8,716 bases of DNA. Source: Spirochaetaceae bacterium. Lineage in GTDB: Bacteria; Spirochaetota; Spirochaetia; CADAEX01. Position 1 is the first letter of the stretch; every line of letters starts with the position of its first letter. A program made the translations under genes and the position numbers. Below are positions 1 through 6,800 of this stretch, piece by piece. The stretch lies in NCBI GenBank assembly GCA_009778835.1, contig WRFK01000057.1, positions 1-8,716 on the forward strand. The letters run 5' to 3'. A model generated the notes under the pieces. It did not search any database and was not told the origin of the DNA. It saw only the letters and a list, made by a program, of their open reading frames with translations.

Positions 1-576
1 GCCGAAGTCTGCTCCGCCTGTTGAGTCAAGTTTCTTTTGATATTCTTTATATATATCCGGAAAAAGGGGATCAAAAGAAATATGCGATAATTCATCGTTA
101 CACGAAAGGCAATAATCTTTTGCCCTGCTTATCATATTTACATACGGTTTTAAATCTTTTTTTGTTTCAGCCCCTCCGGTGGCAGAATGGATAAGTGTAA
201 GCATATCTTCTTCATCATGTATTGTGTAATTAGGATCAAGCCCCACAGAAGCTCCGTTTCTTCTTAGTACCCATGCACCGAAAGAGTGGAATGTGCGTAT
301 CATTGGAGGTGCATGGAGAATCACATTTGTGTGATTGGTAAGAATCGAAGAAACTCTCTCTTCCATCTCTTTTGCTGCTTTGTTTGTAAATGTGACAGCA
401 AGAATGGAGGATGGATCAACCCCTTTTATATCTATTAAATAAGCAATTTTGTTTGTTATTACATTTGTTTTTCCGGAACCTGCGCCTGCAAGAATAAGAA
501 GGGGCGACCCTTCGTGAATAGCTGCTTCATACTGAGGTTTATTAAGTTTTTCAAGATACGATGGTCTTTCTTTCAA
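1..576 (-). CDS. UvrD/PcrA-type superfamily 1 DNA helicase, N-terminal part (runs off the window)
   Basis: This is the first 192 codons of an ATP-dependent 3'-5' DNA helicase of the UvrD/Rep/PcrA family, which acts in excision repair and replication restart; the rest lies beyond position 1. Visible motifs: Q-motif LNKPQYEAA (residues 11-19, Gln15), Walker A AGAGSGKT (30-37), motif Ia VTFTNKAAKEM (61-71) and motif Ib IRTFHSFG (93-100). The last residues, LDSTGGADFG, approach the family's DFxDL stretch. No ATG is available near the start. An in-frame TAA lies at 600-598 and the first start codon after it is TTG at 576-574, preceded by GGAG (590-587) with a 10-nt spacing; the next in-frame ATG is only at residue 71. 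It lies 80 nt downstream of rimO on the same strand and has its own possible TATAAT box. Family assignment is firm; UvrD, PcrA and Rep cannot be told apart from this fragment. Confidence 0.93.
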   Translation of the reverse strand, partial: MKERPSYLEKLNKPQYEAAIHEGSPLLILAGAGSGKTNVITNKIAYLIDIKGVDPSSILAVTFTNKAAKEMEERVSSILTNHTNVILHAPPMIRTFHSFGAWVLRRNGASVGLDPNYTIHDEEDMLTLIHSATGGAETKKDLKPYVNMISRAKDYCLSCNDELSHISFDPLFPDIYKEYQKKLDSTGGADFG

Positions 577-596
577 ATCATTGCTGCTCCGCTGGA

Positions 597-626
597 ATTA
601 TACAATACGCAGACACACCGCGACAA
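597..626 (-). promoter_or_regulatory. Possible promoter of the UvrD-type helicase gene
   Basis: A perfect TATAAT (602-597 on the minus strand) follows TTGTCG (626-621, four of six matches to TTGACA) with an 18-nt spacer, in the 80-nt gap after rimO. Transcription would start near 590, at the GGAG that serves the TTG start, giving a very short leader. No hairpin with a T-run was seen in the gap, so read-through from rimO remains equally possible. Confidence 0.35.
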
Positions 627-656
627 CCTAAATCCACTTTCACCATAAAACAAAAG

Positions 657-2036
657 CTATACAGGAATTGCTTCAAGATCAATATTATTACGCTTTGTGA
701 TTTTACATTTTACAACATCTCCAGGTTTGATCTTGCGCTTACTGTTAGTATGAATTATAACAGCACCATCAACATCAGGAGCATTCATATAGCCTCTGCC
801 AAGAATAATATCTTCTTCCTGAAATTCCTCTTCAGCAAGAATTTCAAGAGTTTTCCCTTCAAACCTTAAAAGATTCTGCTCTGTTATTTCATCCTGACAT
901 TCCCGAAGGCTGAGTACTCTTTTTTGTATTGTTCCTTCTGAAACAAAATTACCCAAAGAGAGTCCTGCATCAAAAGCCGGGGTATTTTCTTCCTGCGAGT
1001 AAGGGAAAAAACCTGCCCAGTCAAGCCTGGCTTCTTTAAGGAATTTTTCAACAAGAAGATAATCTTTCTTTTTTTCCCCGGGAAAGCCAAGAAGAAATGT
1101 TGATCTTATAACAGATTCCGGAATTGCTGTTCTTATGTTTTCTATAATTTTTAAGTGCGAAGAATAATTTCCTTTTCTTCCCATTTTTCTTAAAATATTC
1201 TCCGAAGCATGCTGAAATGGTATATCAAAATAGGGAATAATTCTTTTATCTGTCTTCATTATATCAAGAACAGCAGGGTCGAAATGGTCAGGGTGCATAT
1301 ATAAAAGCCTTATCCATATTTTCCCTTTTAAGGCGCTTATTTTTTCAAGAAGATTTATAAGATTCTCTTTATTTCTCTTTATTTGAATATCGTTACCATA
1401 AGAAGCAAGATCCTGAGCAACAAGATTTATTTCAAAAAAACCCTGTTCAATAATTTTTTTAATTTCATCAATAATTTCTTTTGAATTTCTGCTTTTGAGT
1501 TTTCCCCTTATAAGAGGGATTGCGCAGTATGTACAATTATTGTCACAACCCTCGGCGATTTTTACATAAATGCTTTTGGGAAAAGAGAGGGAAACCCTGT
1601 CTGGTATTTTTTTTGCAGAGGTCTTGCCAGCACAAACCGGATTCGAATCAGGATCAGGAATATGGATATTCTTTATTCCTTTCATAAAATCATCTGCCAC
1701 ATCCGCTATCTCATGAAGTGCTTTATTGCCAAACAAAGCATCTGCTTCCAAAAGCGAGTCCGCAAGCTCTTTTCCGTATCTTTGGGCAAGACATCCCGCA
1801 AGCACAATTTTTTTATCCGGATATTGTTGCCTGAAGGAAATCAATGTATCAATTGATTCTTCTTTGGCAGGAGTTATAAAACCGCAACTGTTTATGATTA
1901 TCATATCAGCGTTATCTGCTGATGTATAAGCCCACCCTTTATTGACAAGGCAGGAGATTATTGTCTCGGCATCAACCTGATTTTTCGCACAGCCAAGATT
2001 TTCTATATAAAATTTTTTAGAGTTCAATTTTTTCAA
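657..2036 (-). CDS. rimO: Ribosomal protein S12 methylthiotransferase RimO
   Basis: RimO is a cytoplasmic radical SAM enzyme with two 4Fe-4S clusters that methylthiolates the conserved aspartate of ribosomal protein S12. The 459-residue product has the full layout. The N-terminal UPF0004 domain has Cys16 (ENLGCAKNQVDAE), Cys51 (NSCGF) and Cys82 (LAGC). The radical SAM domain has C164-x3-C168-x2-C171 (AEGCDNNCTYC), and a TRAM domain covers about residues 393-459. The LGCAKNQVDAE and IPLIRGKLKSR stretches favour RimO over the tRNA enzyme MiaB. The start is TTG at 2036-2034, overlapping the rodZ stop as TTGA; a second TTG is three codons on. No Shine-Dalgarno precedes either, so translation probably relies on coupling to rodZ. 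The gene ends in TAG. Length is normal for the family. The function is confident; the exact start is less so. Confidence 0.95.
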   Translation of the reverse strand: MKKLNSKKFYIENLGCAKNQVDAETIISCLVNKGWAYTSADNADMIIINSCGFITPAKEESIDTLISFRQQYPDKKIVLAGCLAQRYGKELADSLLEADALFGNKALHEIADVADDFMKGIKNIHIPDPDSNPVCAGKTSAKKIPDRVSLSFPKSIYVKIAEGCDNNCTYCAIPLIRGKLKSRNSKEIIDEIKKIIEQGFFEINLVAQDLASYGNDIQIKRNKENLINLLEKISALKGKIWIRLLYMHPDHFDPAVLDIMKTDKRIIPYFDIPFQHASENILRKMGRKGNYSSHLKIIENIRTAIPESVIRSTFLLGFPGEKKKDYLLVEKFLKEARLDWAGFFPYSQEENTPAFDAGLSLGNFVSEGTIQKRVLSLRECQDEITEQNLLRFEGKTLEILAEEEFQEEDIILGRGYMNAPDVDGAVIIHTNSKRKIKPGDVVKCKITKRNNIDLEAIPV

Positions 2037-3229
2037 TAAAGAGGAGCTGATTTAACAACATATCCGCCCGACGGGTTTGCGCTCCAGCCTATTATTTTTG
2101 ATGAGACAGAACCTGCTGTTCCAAAACTGTAATCAATATTGTTTATAGTAGCAGACATTGTCTGCGCATTTGAAACCCAGATTTTTATCTGCTCTGAAAC
2201 ATCAAGCCTGAAAACATCGCCTTTGTGGAAATACTTTTCTTCCCTTGCTCCGCCATCAGCCTCATATCTCATAAAGCAGTATCTTTTAAAATTAATATTT
2301 ACCCTGAAGGGTTGCATAGTTTCGGATTCAAATACAACAACTTCATTTTCCTTTCTTGACTGAATAGTTGTGCTTCCGGCAGTTGTTATAACAGAAGCAG
2401 GAGCAGATCTGGTAGTTGCAGCTACTGCGGATTCAGAAACGCTTGAGAGCTCTTTCTCGCTGCTTATGCCCGAAGAAACAACAGAAGGCGCATCTGTATT
2501 TCTGTCAAATTTCAATACAATTCCTTTGCCTGCTGTATCAATATCTTTTGCGATTATCCTTATATCATTATTTCCATCGCCATCAATGTCTGATAAAATT
2601 TCTTTTCCTTTTGCAAGTTCAACAATTCCGGAAGGGAGCTCAAGCACTACTTTTTCGTCCGAAGTTTCTTTTATAAGAATTCTATAAGGATTATCGTTAT
2701 ATTTTATAATAACAGAATCTCCTTTTGCAAAACTTCTTTCTATGAAGGTTTTCTCCATTTCATATTCAACGCCCGAGCCTGTTTGAACAACAGCAGGACT
2801 CCGTATTTCGCTATTTTTATTTTGAACTACAGATGATTCTTTTTCTATAACGCTTTTTTCCGAAGAATAATTGTCTTTATTAATAATAAAATACATTCCT
2901 CCTGCTGAAACAAGAAGAACAGCCGCCACTATAGCAACAGGCAAAAGAGGGAATTTTCTCTTTCTTTCAATAAGTTCAACAGGCACAGGATTTTCCTGTA
3001 TTTTTGTGTTTTTATAAATATTTATAATGTCTTCGGGATTAAATCCAATATATGATGCATAAGAGCGGAAATAACCTATAAGGTATGTTTCTCCGGGAAA
3101 ATCATCGAATCTTTCCTCCTCTATAGCTTCTATATAGTTTTTGGAAATATTTGTTTCCCTGGCAACCTGTTCGATAAACAGCCCTTTTTCTTTTCTTGCA
3201 TCTTTAAATTTCTGTCCTATCGATTCCAT
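2033..3229 (-). CDS. RodZ-like membrane protein: cytoplasmic HTH, one membrane segment, DUF4115-like C-terminus
   Basis: RodZ links the MreB cytoskeleton to the elongation machinery for cell-wall growth and rod (or helical) shape. This 398-residue protein shows an N-terminal HTH_25-type domain (about residues 4-72, with the family-typical GETYLIGYFRSYASYIGF), then basic ERKRK before a single membrane segment (about 93-116), leaving the N-terminus in the cytoplasm. The extracytoplasmic part has a predicted beta-rich section (about 160-245), a Ser/Thr/Ala-rich linker (about 246-292) and a terminal DUF4115-like domain (about 300-392). Within the beta-rich section, DIDGDGNND (214-222) resembles a calcium-binding DxDxDG loop, which is not a standard RodZ feature. 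The start is ATG with AGGA seven bases upstream, the best ribosome site in this cluster. The gene follows lolA by 70 nt and overlaps rimO by 4 nt. The RodZ-like architecture is clear; MreB binding is inferred. Confidence 0.85.
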   Translation of the reverse strand: MESIGQKFKDARKEKGLFIEQVARETNISKNYIEAIEEERFDDFPGETYLIGYFRSYASYIGFNPEDIINIYKNTKIQENPVPVELIERKRKFPLLPVAIVAAVLLVSAGGMYFIINKDNYSSEKSVIEKESSVVQNKNSEIRSPAVVQTGSGVEYEMEKTFIERSFAKGDSVIIKYNDNPYRILIKETSDEKVVLELPSGIVELAKGKEILSDIDGDGNNDIRIIAKDIDTAGKGIVLKFDRNTDAPSVVSSGISSEKELSSVSESAVAATTRSAPASVITTAGSTTIQSRKENEVVVFESETMQPFRVNINFKRYCFMRYEADGGAREEKYFHKGDVFRLDVSEQIKIWVSNAQTMSATINNIDYSFGTAGSVSSKIIGWSANPSGGYVVKSAPLY

Positions 3230-3299
3230 AATAAATTCCTGTGTTTAAAAATATAACATTTATCCTGCATATTTAAGCAGCTTTTATAACTGATCTTTT

Positions 3300-3992
3300 T
3301 TAGTTTCCCGGATCAAATAAAAAATTCTCAAAAACATTTGCCTCAGGCGGCAAAGTATAATCAAATCGCGTGTCAGGGATATTCTGGTTTACAGAAACAT
3401 TTATAAAATCAAACTGTATTATATCATTTTCCGGAGTTACACCAACAACACGCCTTATATATCCATTTGCTCCAACAGAAAGATCGATCTGGCGGAACCC
3501 CTCTTCTGTGGATCTCCATACAAGTTTGAGTTTGACAACCATTTCACTTCTTGCAACTTCCCTGTCAAGAGGAACCGGGTTCGGGCTTTCAAGATATGCT
3601 ACTGAATAATTTCTTTTAAGCAGCGCAAGCCCTTCTTTGCTGGCAATTGAAGCTCCTGCCGAAACCTGATCCCTTGCATTGACATTCTGCGACATAGTTA
3701 CCCTATATTTTGGTATGTATATCAAAAGCCTTTTTCCATTAAATGCAATAATCTGTTCTTCCGGACTTGAAAAATTGATCCGCAGCTTATCAGGCGATTT
3801 ATGAAAAAGAACGCCCGACATCGCAACACCACCTCTTGTTATTGTGACATCTGCCTGATAATCCTCAATTGCCGCATAGGTATTTGCAAGCTGATTAAAA
3901 TAGTCTGTAGCAGTAAGGATTTCCTGAGAATATACACCTGATACAATTAATATGGTTAATAATAAAATAAAAAATTTTTTATATGTTATCAC
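3300..3992 (-). CDS. LolA-like periplasmic lipoprotein carrier
   Basis: LolA carries lipoproteins across the periplasm from the LolCDE exporter to the outer membrane. The 230-residue product has a type I signal peptide: basic YKK, a hydrophobic stretch (about 7-18), and probable cleavage after VYS at residue 22. There is no lipobox cysteine. The mature part has a LolA-like order of beta-strands: ATDYFNQLANTYAAIEDYQADVTI at its start, SPDKLRINFSSPEEQIIAFNGKRLLIYIPKY in the middle, then QFDFINVSVNQNIPDTRFDYTLPPEANV near the end. The start is GTG at 3992-3990: an in-frame TAA lies six codons upstream and no better start precedes the signal peptide. Shine-Dalgarno pairing is weak. It lies 92 nt after the TPR gene and 70 nt before rodZ. 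The fold call is strong. The cargo, and whether this is LolA proper or an outer-membrane carrier paralogue, cannot be decided here. Confidence 0.82.
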   Translation of the reverse strand: MITYKKFFILLLTILIVSGVYSQEILTATDYFNQLANTYAAIEDYQADVTITRGGVAMSGVLFHKSPDKLRINFSSPEEQIIAFNGKRLLIYIPKYRVTMSQNVNARDQVSAGASIASKEGLALLKRNYSVAYLESPNPVPLDREVARSEMVVKLKLVWRSTEEGFRQIDLSVGANGYIRRVVGVTPENDIIQFDFINVSVNQNIPDTRFDYTLPPEANVFENFLFDPGN

Positions 3993-4017
3993 TTTGTTTT
4001 CTGCAATTTTAAAATAT

Positions 4018-4052
4018 TCTATAAGTTTTTACCAAACGGGCTATTTTGTCAA
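4018..4052 (-). promoter_or_regulatory. Possible promoter upstream of lolA-rodZ-rimO
   Basis: A perfect TTGACA (4052-4047, minus strand) sits in the 92-nt gap between the TPR gene and lolA. The -10 partner is uncertain: TAAAAA (4031-4026) gives a 15-nt spacer, and TATAGA (4023-4018) gives 23 nt. Neither spacing is ideal. The position just before the envelope gene cluster makes it worth recording. Confidence 0.3.
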
Positions 4053-4084
4053 TAGAATAATTTGCCGGATAAAAATTATTTGGT

Positions 4085-6712
4085 TTACTTATCCGAGGCT
4101 GATTCAAGGGCAAGATAGCGCAAATTTTTGTCTGAAAGTTTAAGATTTTCTTTGCACTCAGGACATTTGAACCTGCCTTCTTCAAGCCATTCTGTAGCGC
4201 ATTTTACACAATATATCTTGTTGCAAGTTGGGCATTTTCCTGCAGGAGAAGAGGGGTCGGGGTCTCCAACAAGCGTCAGTTTTTTATCTGAATCCGCAAC
4301 ATCATTAGGAACTGTCCATTCCTTATTGCAAGATACACAAGCTAACTTTGTCTCTGTTTCATTACTAATTCTTGCGCGCAGGCGTTCCAGTCTTTTTTGC
4401 AACTTACCGGATCTGTCATTTAATATTTTTTCGTTATCTATATATGCATTGTTTGCGCCAAACATATCAGATTCACCTGCAGCTTTGGAATTAAAGTATT
4501 CGTCAAGCTTGATTTTAGCTTCTTTATACTTAAGAATTTCACATAATCCTTCAATATAATTAAGGGCAACTACAGGATCATATTTTAATGCAAGACTTTT
4601 CTCATAAGCATCAAATGCTGCATTAAAATTTCCAATAATTCTTGCAATATTGCCTGTTATATTAAGCAGAGTATTATCTGTTTCCAGGTCATCAATACCA
4701 ACAAGAATTTCCTCTGCTTTTCCATATTGTTCGGAATTAAAATAAAATGAAGCCATTGCTCTTGCGGCATCTTTATCTTTGGGATAAAGAGCAAAAGCTT
4801 TTTTATATACTTTTTCCAGATCTTCTTCTCTTTCAAGAAGCTCATATATTCTCCCTTTTTGCAAAAGGATCTCTTTATCCTGATCATTTGGAAATGTTTC
4901 TAAAATATCCAGAGCCTGTTCTGTTTTATTATTAATAATTAAAGCTTCGGAATAATTAATAGCAGGAATTACTTCATGACTGCTTTTGCCAAGAGAAAAA
5001 GATTTTTCAAAATATTTTTCCGCATTTTCCGAGTCCCTTTTTTGAAGAGCGATTTCGCCCAAAAGATTGTTTACCCAAATATCTTCGGGCGCAAGATTAT
5101 ATGCTTTTGATAAAGGACCCTGAGGGTCTTTGCCTGTTAAATAAAATATTTCCGCAAGCTTATACCAATATAAATAATACTCCTCTTTTTCACATGCTTT
5201 TTCTATTAAAGGGATAGCATCTTCTGTTTTCCCCTGACTTAATTTTATAAGAGCATAAAGAAAAAACATCTCGCTGCCGCAAGTTTCCGGATCTGCTTCT
5301 ACAAGATTTTTAAACTCTCCCTCTGCTTTAAAATATTTTCCTTCGGAAAACAAAATTTTAGCAATAACACTCTTTGCTTTTACTTCGATTTCCTTATTGC
5401 CTGTCTCTTTTTTAAGAGCAATGGAAGCAGCATCCTCTGCTTCGGAATAATTATTCTGTCTAAAAAAAAGGAGACTCCCCTCTGCGTAACAGGAAGCTGT
5501 TTTCTCATTATCTCCCAAAGCTTCGCAAGCCTTTGCCAGATTGATAAAGCAAAACGGATTCTCCTTATCAAGCTCCGTTGCCTTTTTATAAAATTCCGAT
5601 GCTGTTTCATTGTTTCCAAGATAGAACATACTGTGCCCGCGAAGATTCCAATATATTGGATTATCCTGAAACATATTTTCCATATTGGAAAGAAATACTT
5701 TTAGTTCTTCATAATTTCCAAGCTGGTACAATATATTGGCTTTTTCAAGAATATAGTTTTTTTCATCGGGCTTCTTTTCCAAGGCTTCATTAAAATATTT
5801 CAAAGCATCTTCATACATTCCAAGATTTAAAAGTATCTCTCCATAAAAACCCAAAAGTTCATCGGTTATATCTTCTTTATTGATATTATCAAGATATGAT
5901 TTCATTTGCACAGCAGCAGGCAAAAACTTGCCATTGCCGAAAAAAGCTTTTGCAAGAACAAGCCTCTGAGGAAGCGGGATCTCGATTTTATCAGAATAGA
6001 GCTTTTCAACTTCATCGGGAATTGAATTAACACTGATTTTTTTAAATAATATTTCTGCCTCGGGAGCAGTATCATAATTTTGAGCGCAAAAAGTTATGCT
6101 TCCATTCCCTATTGTTTCGTCATTGAGCTTTGCTACCTGAATATTATCTATGTAAAAAAGAAAATAACTATCCCATGCAGTTATCCGAAGCGTAACAACA
6201 GATTCAAGAGGAGAAACGATTTGCGTCCACTCAATAAGCCTCATGGGCTTGCCATTAAAAACGCAATCTATCCGGAAGTACCCCTTGTTCGAAGCAAGAA
6301 AATAGTAATAGTTATAATCATTCCCCATTCTGAAAATCATCCCTGCAGAACAATAGGCATCGGTTTTAAACTCAAAAGAACACTCTGCGGTAAAATCAGA
6401 ATAATTGGAATCAGGAGCCAGGCACCAGGCAAATAGATTTTTGCTTTTAAATTTAAAAAGCAGCCCTTCTTGCGGAATTATTTCATAGCTATATTTTTCA
6501 TGAGCGCTATCTGTAAAACGGCTTTTATTGGGCAGAGAAAAATCTTCTTCCCATATTTCTTCCGTAAACCTTGAGTAATTATTTTTTTTATGGAAAAAGC
6601 TGAATATAAAACCAGTTATTATATCTCTTGTTTTGAGCGCAAAACTTTTTATTATATCTGCTGTGTTAAGTATAAAATATTTTATCAAATATGCTGCTTT
6701 CTGAAATATCAT
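4085..6712 (-). CDS. TPR-array protein with N-terminal LamG/DUF1080-like beta-sandwich and C-terminal eight-cysteine zinc ribbon
   Basis: No named gene was recognised. Counting 875 residues from ATG 6712, four parts can be read. (1) Residues 1-45 are hydrophobic and probably helical, with scattered Lys/Asp, so more like a membrane-associated helix than a cleavable signal. (2) Residues about 53-230 are beta-rich and resemble concanavalin-like sandwiches (LamG or DUF1080 type), for example AGMIFRMGNDYNYYYFLAS and FLFYIDNIQVAKL. (3) Residues about 285-745 form a long TPR solenoid, with units such as LLNLGMYEDALKYFNEALEK and GNIARIIGNFNAAFDAYEKS. (4) After a basic coiled stretch (KLQKRLERLRARI) come Cys792/795, 827/830, 835/838 and 850/853, two probable zinc sites. 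TPRs usually act as protein scaffolds, so partners are expected but unknown. A TTG at 6718 in frame would add two residues; ATG is preferred for its spacing to a TATAAT box. No Shine-Dalgarno is visible. The gene is intact and precedes lolA on the same strand. Confidence 0.8.
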   Translation of the reverse strand: MIFQKAAYLIKYFILNTADIIKSFALKTRDIITGFIFSFFHKKNNYSRFTEEIWEEDFSLPNKSRFTDSAHEKYSYEIIPQEGLLFKFKSKNLFAWCLAPDSNYSDFTAECSFEFKTDAYCSAGMIFRMGNDYNYYYFLASNKGYFRIDCVFNGKPMRLIEWTQIVSPLESVVTLRITAWDSYFLFYIDNIQVAKLNDETIGNGSITFCAQNYDTAPEAEILFKKISVNSIPDEVEKLYSDKIEIPLPQRLVLAKAFFGNGKFLPAAVQMKSYLDNINKEDITDELLGFYGEILLNLGMYEDALKYFNEALEKKPDEKNYILEKANILYQLGNYEELKVFLSNMENMFQDNPIYWNLRGHSMFYLGNNETASEFYKKATELDKENPFCFINLAKACEALGDNEKTASCYAEGSLLFFRQNNYSEAEDAASIALKKETGNKEIEVKAKSVIAKILFSEGKYFKAEGEFKNLVEADPETCGSEMFFLYALIKLSQGKTEDAIPLIEKACEKEEYYLYWYKLAEIFYLTGKDPQGPLSKAYNLAPEDIWVNNLLGEIALQKRDSENAEKYFEKSFSLGKSSHEVIPAINYSEALIINNKTEQALDILETFPNDQDKEILLQKGRIYELLEREEDLEKVYKKAFALYPKDKDAARAMASFYFNSEQYGKAEEILVGIDDLETDNTLLNITGNIARIIGNFNAAFDAYEKSLALKYDPVVALNYIEGLCEILKYKEAKIKLDEYFNSKAAGESDMFGANNAYIDNEKILNDRSGKLQKRLERLRARISNETETKLACVSCNKEWTVPNDVADSDKKLTLVGDPDPSSPAGKCPTCNKIYCVKCATEWLEEGRFKCPECKENLKLSDKNLRYLALESASDK

Positions 6713-6717
6713 AAGCA

Positions 6718-6746
6718 ATTATATTCTATAGCGCTTTTTTTTACAA
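6718..6746 (-). promoter_or_regulatory. Probable promoter of the TPR gene, possibly leaderless
   Basis: On the minus strand TTGTAA (6746-6741, four of six matches) is separated by exactly 17 nt from a perfect TATAAT (6723-6718). Only TGCTT lies between that box and the ATG at 6712, so initiation would fall at or beside the start codon. The lack of a Shine-Dalgarno sequence fits a leaderless mRNA. AT-rich sequence makes chance boxes common, hence moderate confidence. Confidence 0.45.
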
Positions 6747-6765
6747 TTCTTTGATATTTTTTACA
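6737..6765 (+). repeat. Direct repeat TTTTTTACA, two copies 20 bp apart
   Basis: TTTTTTACA occurs at 6737-6745 and again at 6757-6765, an offset of 20 bp or about two helical turns, inside the divergent promoter region. The first copy overlaps the minus-strand -35 box and the second contains the plus-strand -35 box TTTACA. It could be an operator, or coincidence in AT-rich DNA. Confidence 0.35.
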
Positions 6766-6787
6766 TTGATGATTTGCAGTATAAAAT
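6760..6787 (+). promoter_or_regulatory. Probable promoter of the UMP kinase gene
   Basis: TTTACA (6760-6765, five of six matches to TTGACA) and TAAAAT (6782-6787, five of six to TATAAT) are separated by 16 nt. Transcription would begin near 6794, about 7 nt before the ATG at 6801, which has no Shine-Dalgarno. This is the plus-strand half of a compact divergent pair with the TPR gene promoter; the two -35 boxes are 13 bp apart. Confidence 0.45.
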
Positions 6788-6800
6788 ATATATTTACCTT

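Noticed and set aside
2370..2687. Plus-strand open frame of 105 codons
   Set aside because: It is antisense to the RodZ-like gene, whose domains are clear on the other strand. The composition follows from the complement of its linker.
3230..3299. Promoter or hairpin in the 70-nt lolA-rodZ gap
   Set aside because: A TATATT box and a four-pair CTGC/GCAG dyad exist, but there is no -35 partner at proper spacing. Both are weak in such AT-rich sequence.
4128..4559. Plus-strand open frame of 143 codons
   Set aside because: It lies fully antisense to the zinc-ribbon and TPR coding sequence, has low-complexity serine-rich content and no recognisable motif. It is a shadow of the minus-strand gene.
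6774..6800. TTG at 6774 as the UMP kinase start
   Set aside because: It would add nine AT-derived residues that the family lacks and would fall upstream of the predicted transcript start. ATG 6801 matches the family N-terminus.
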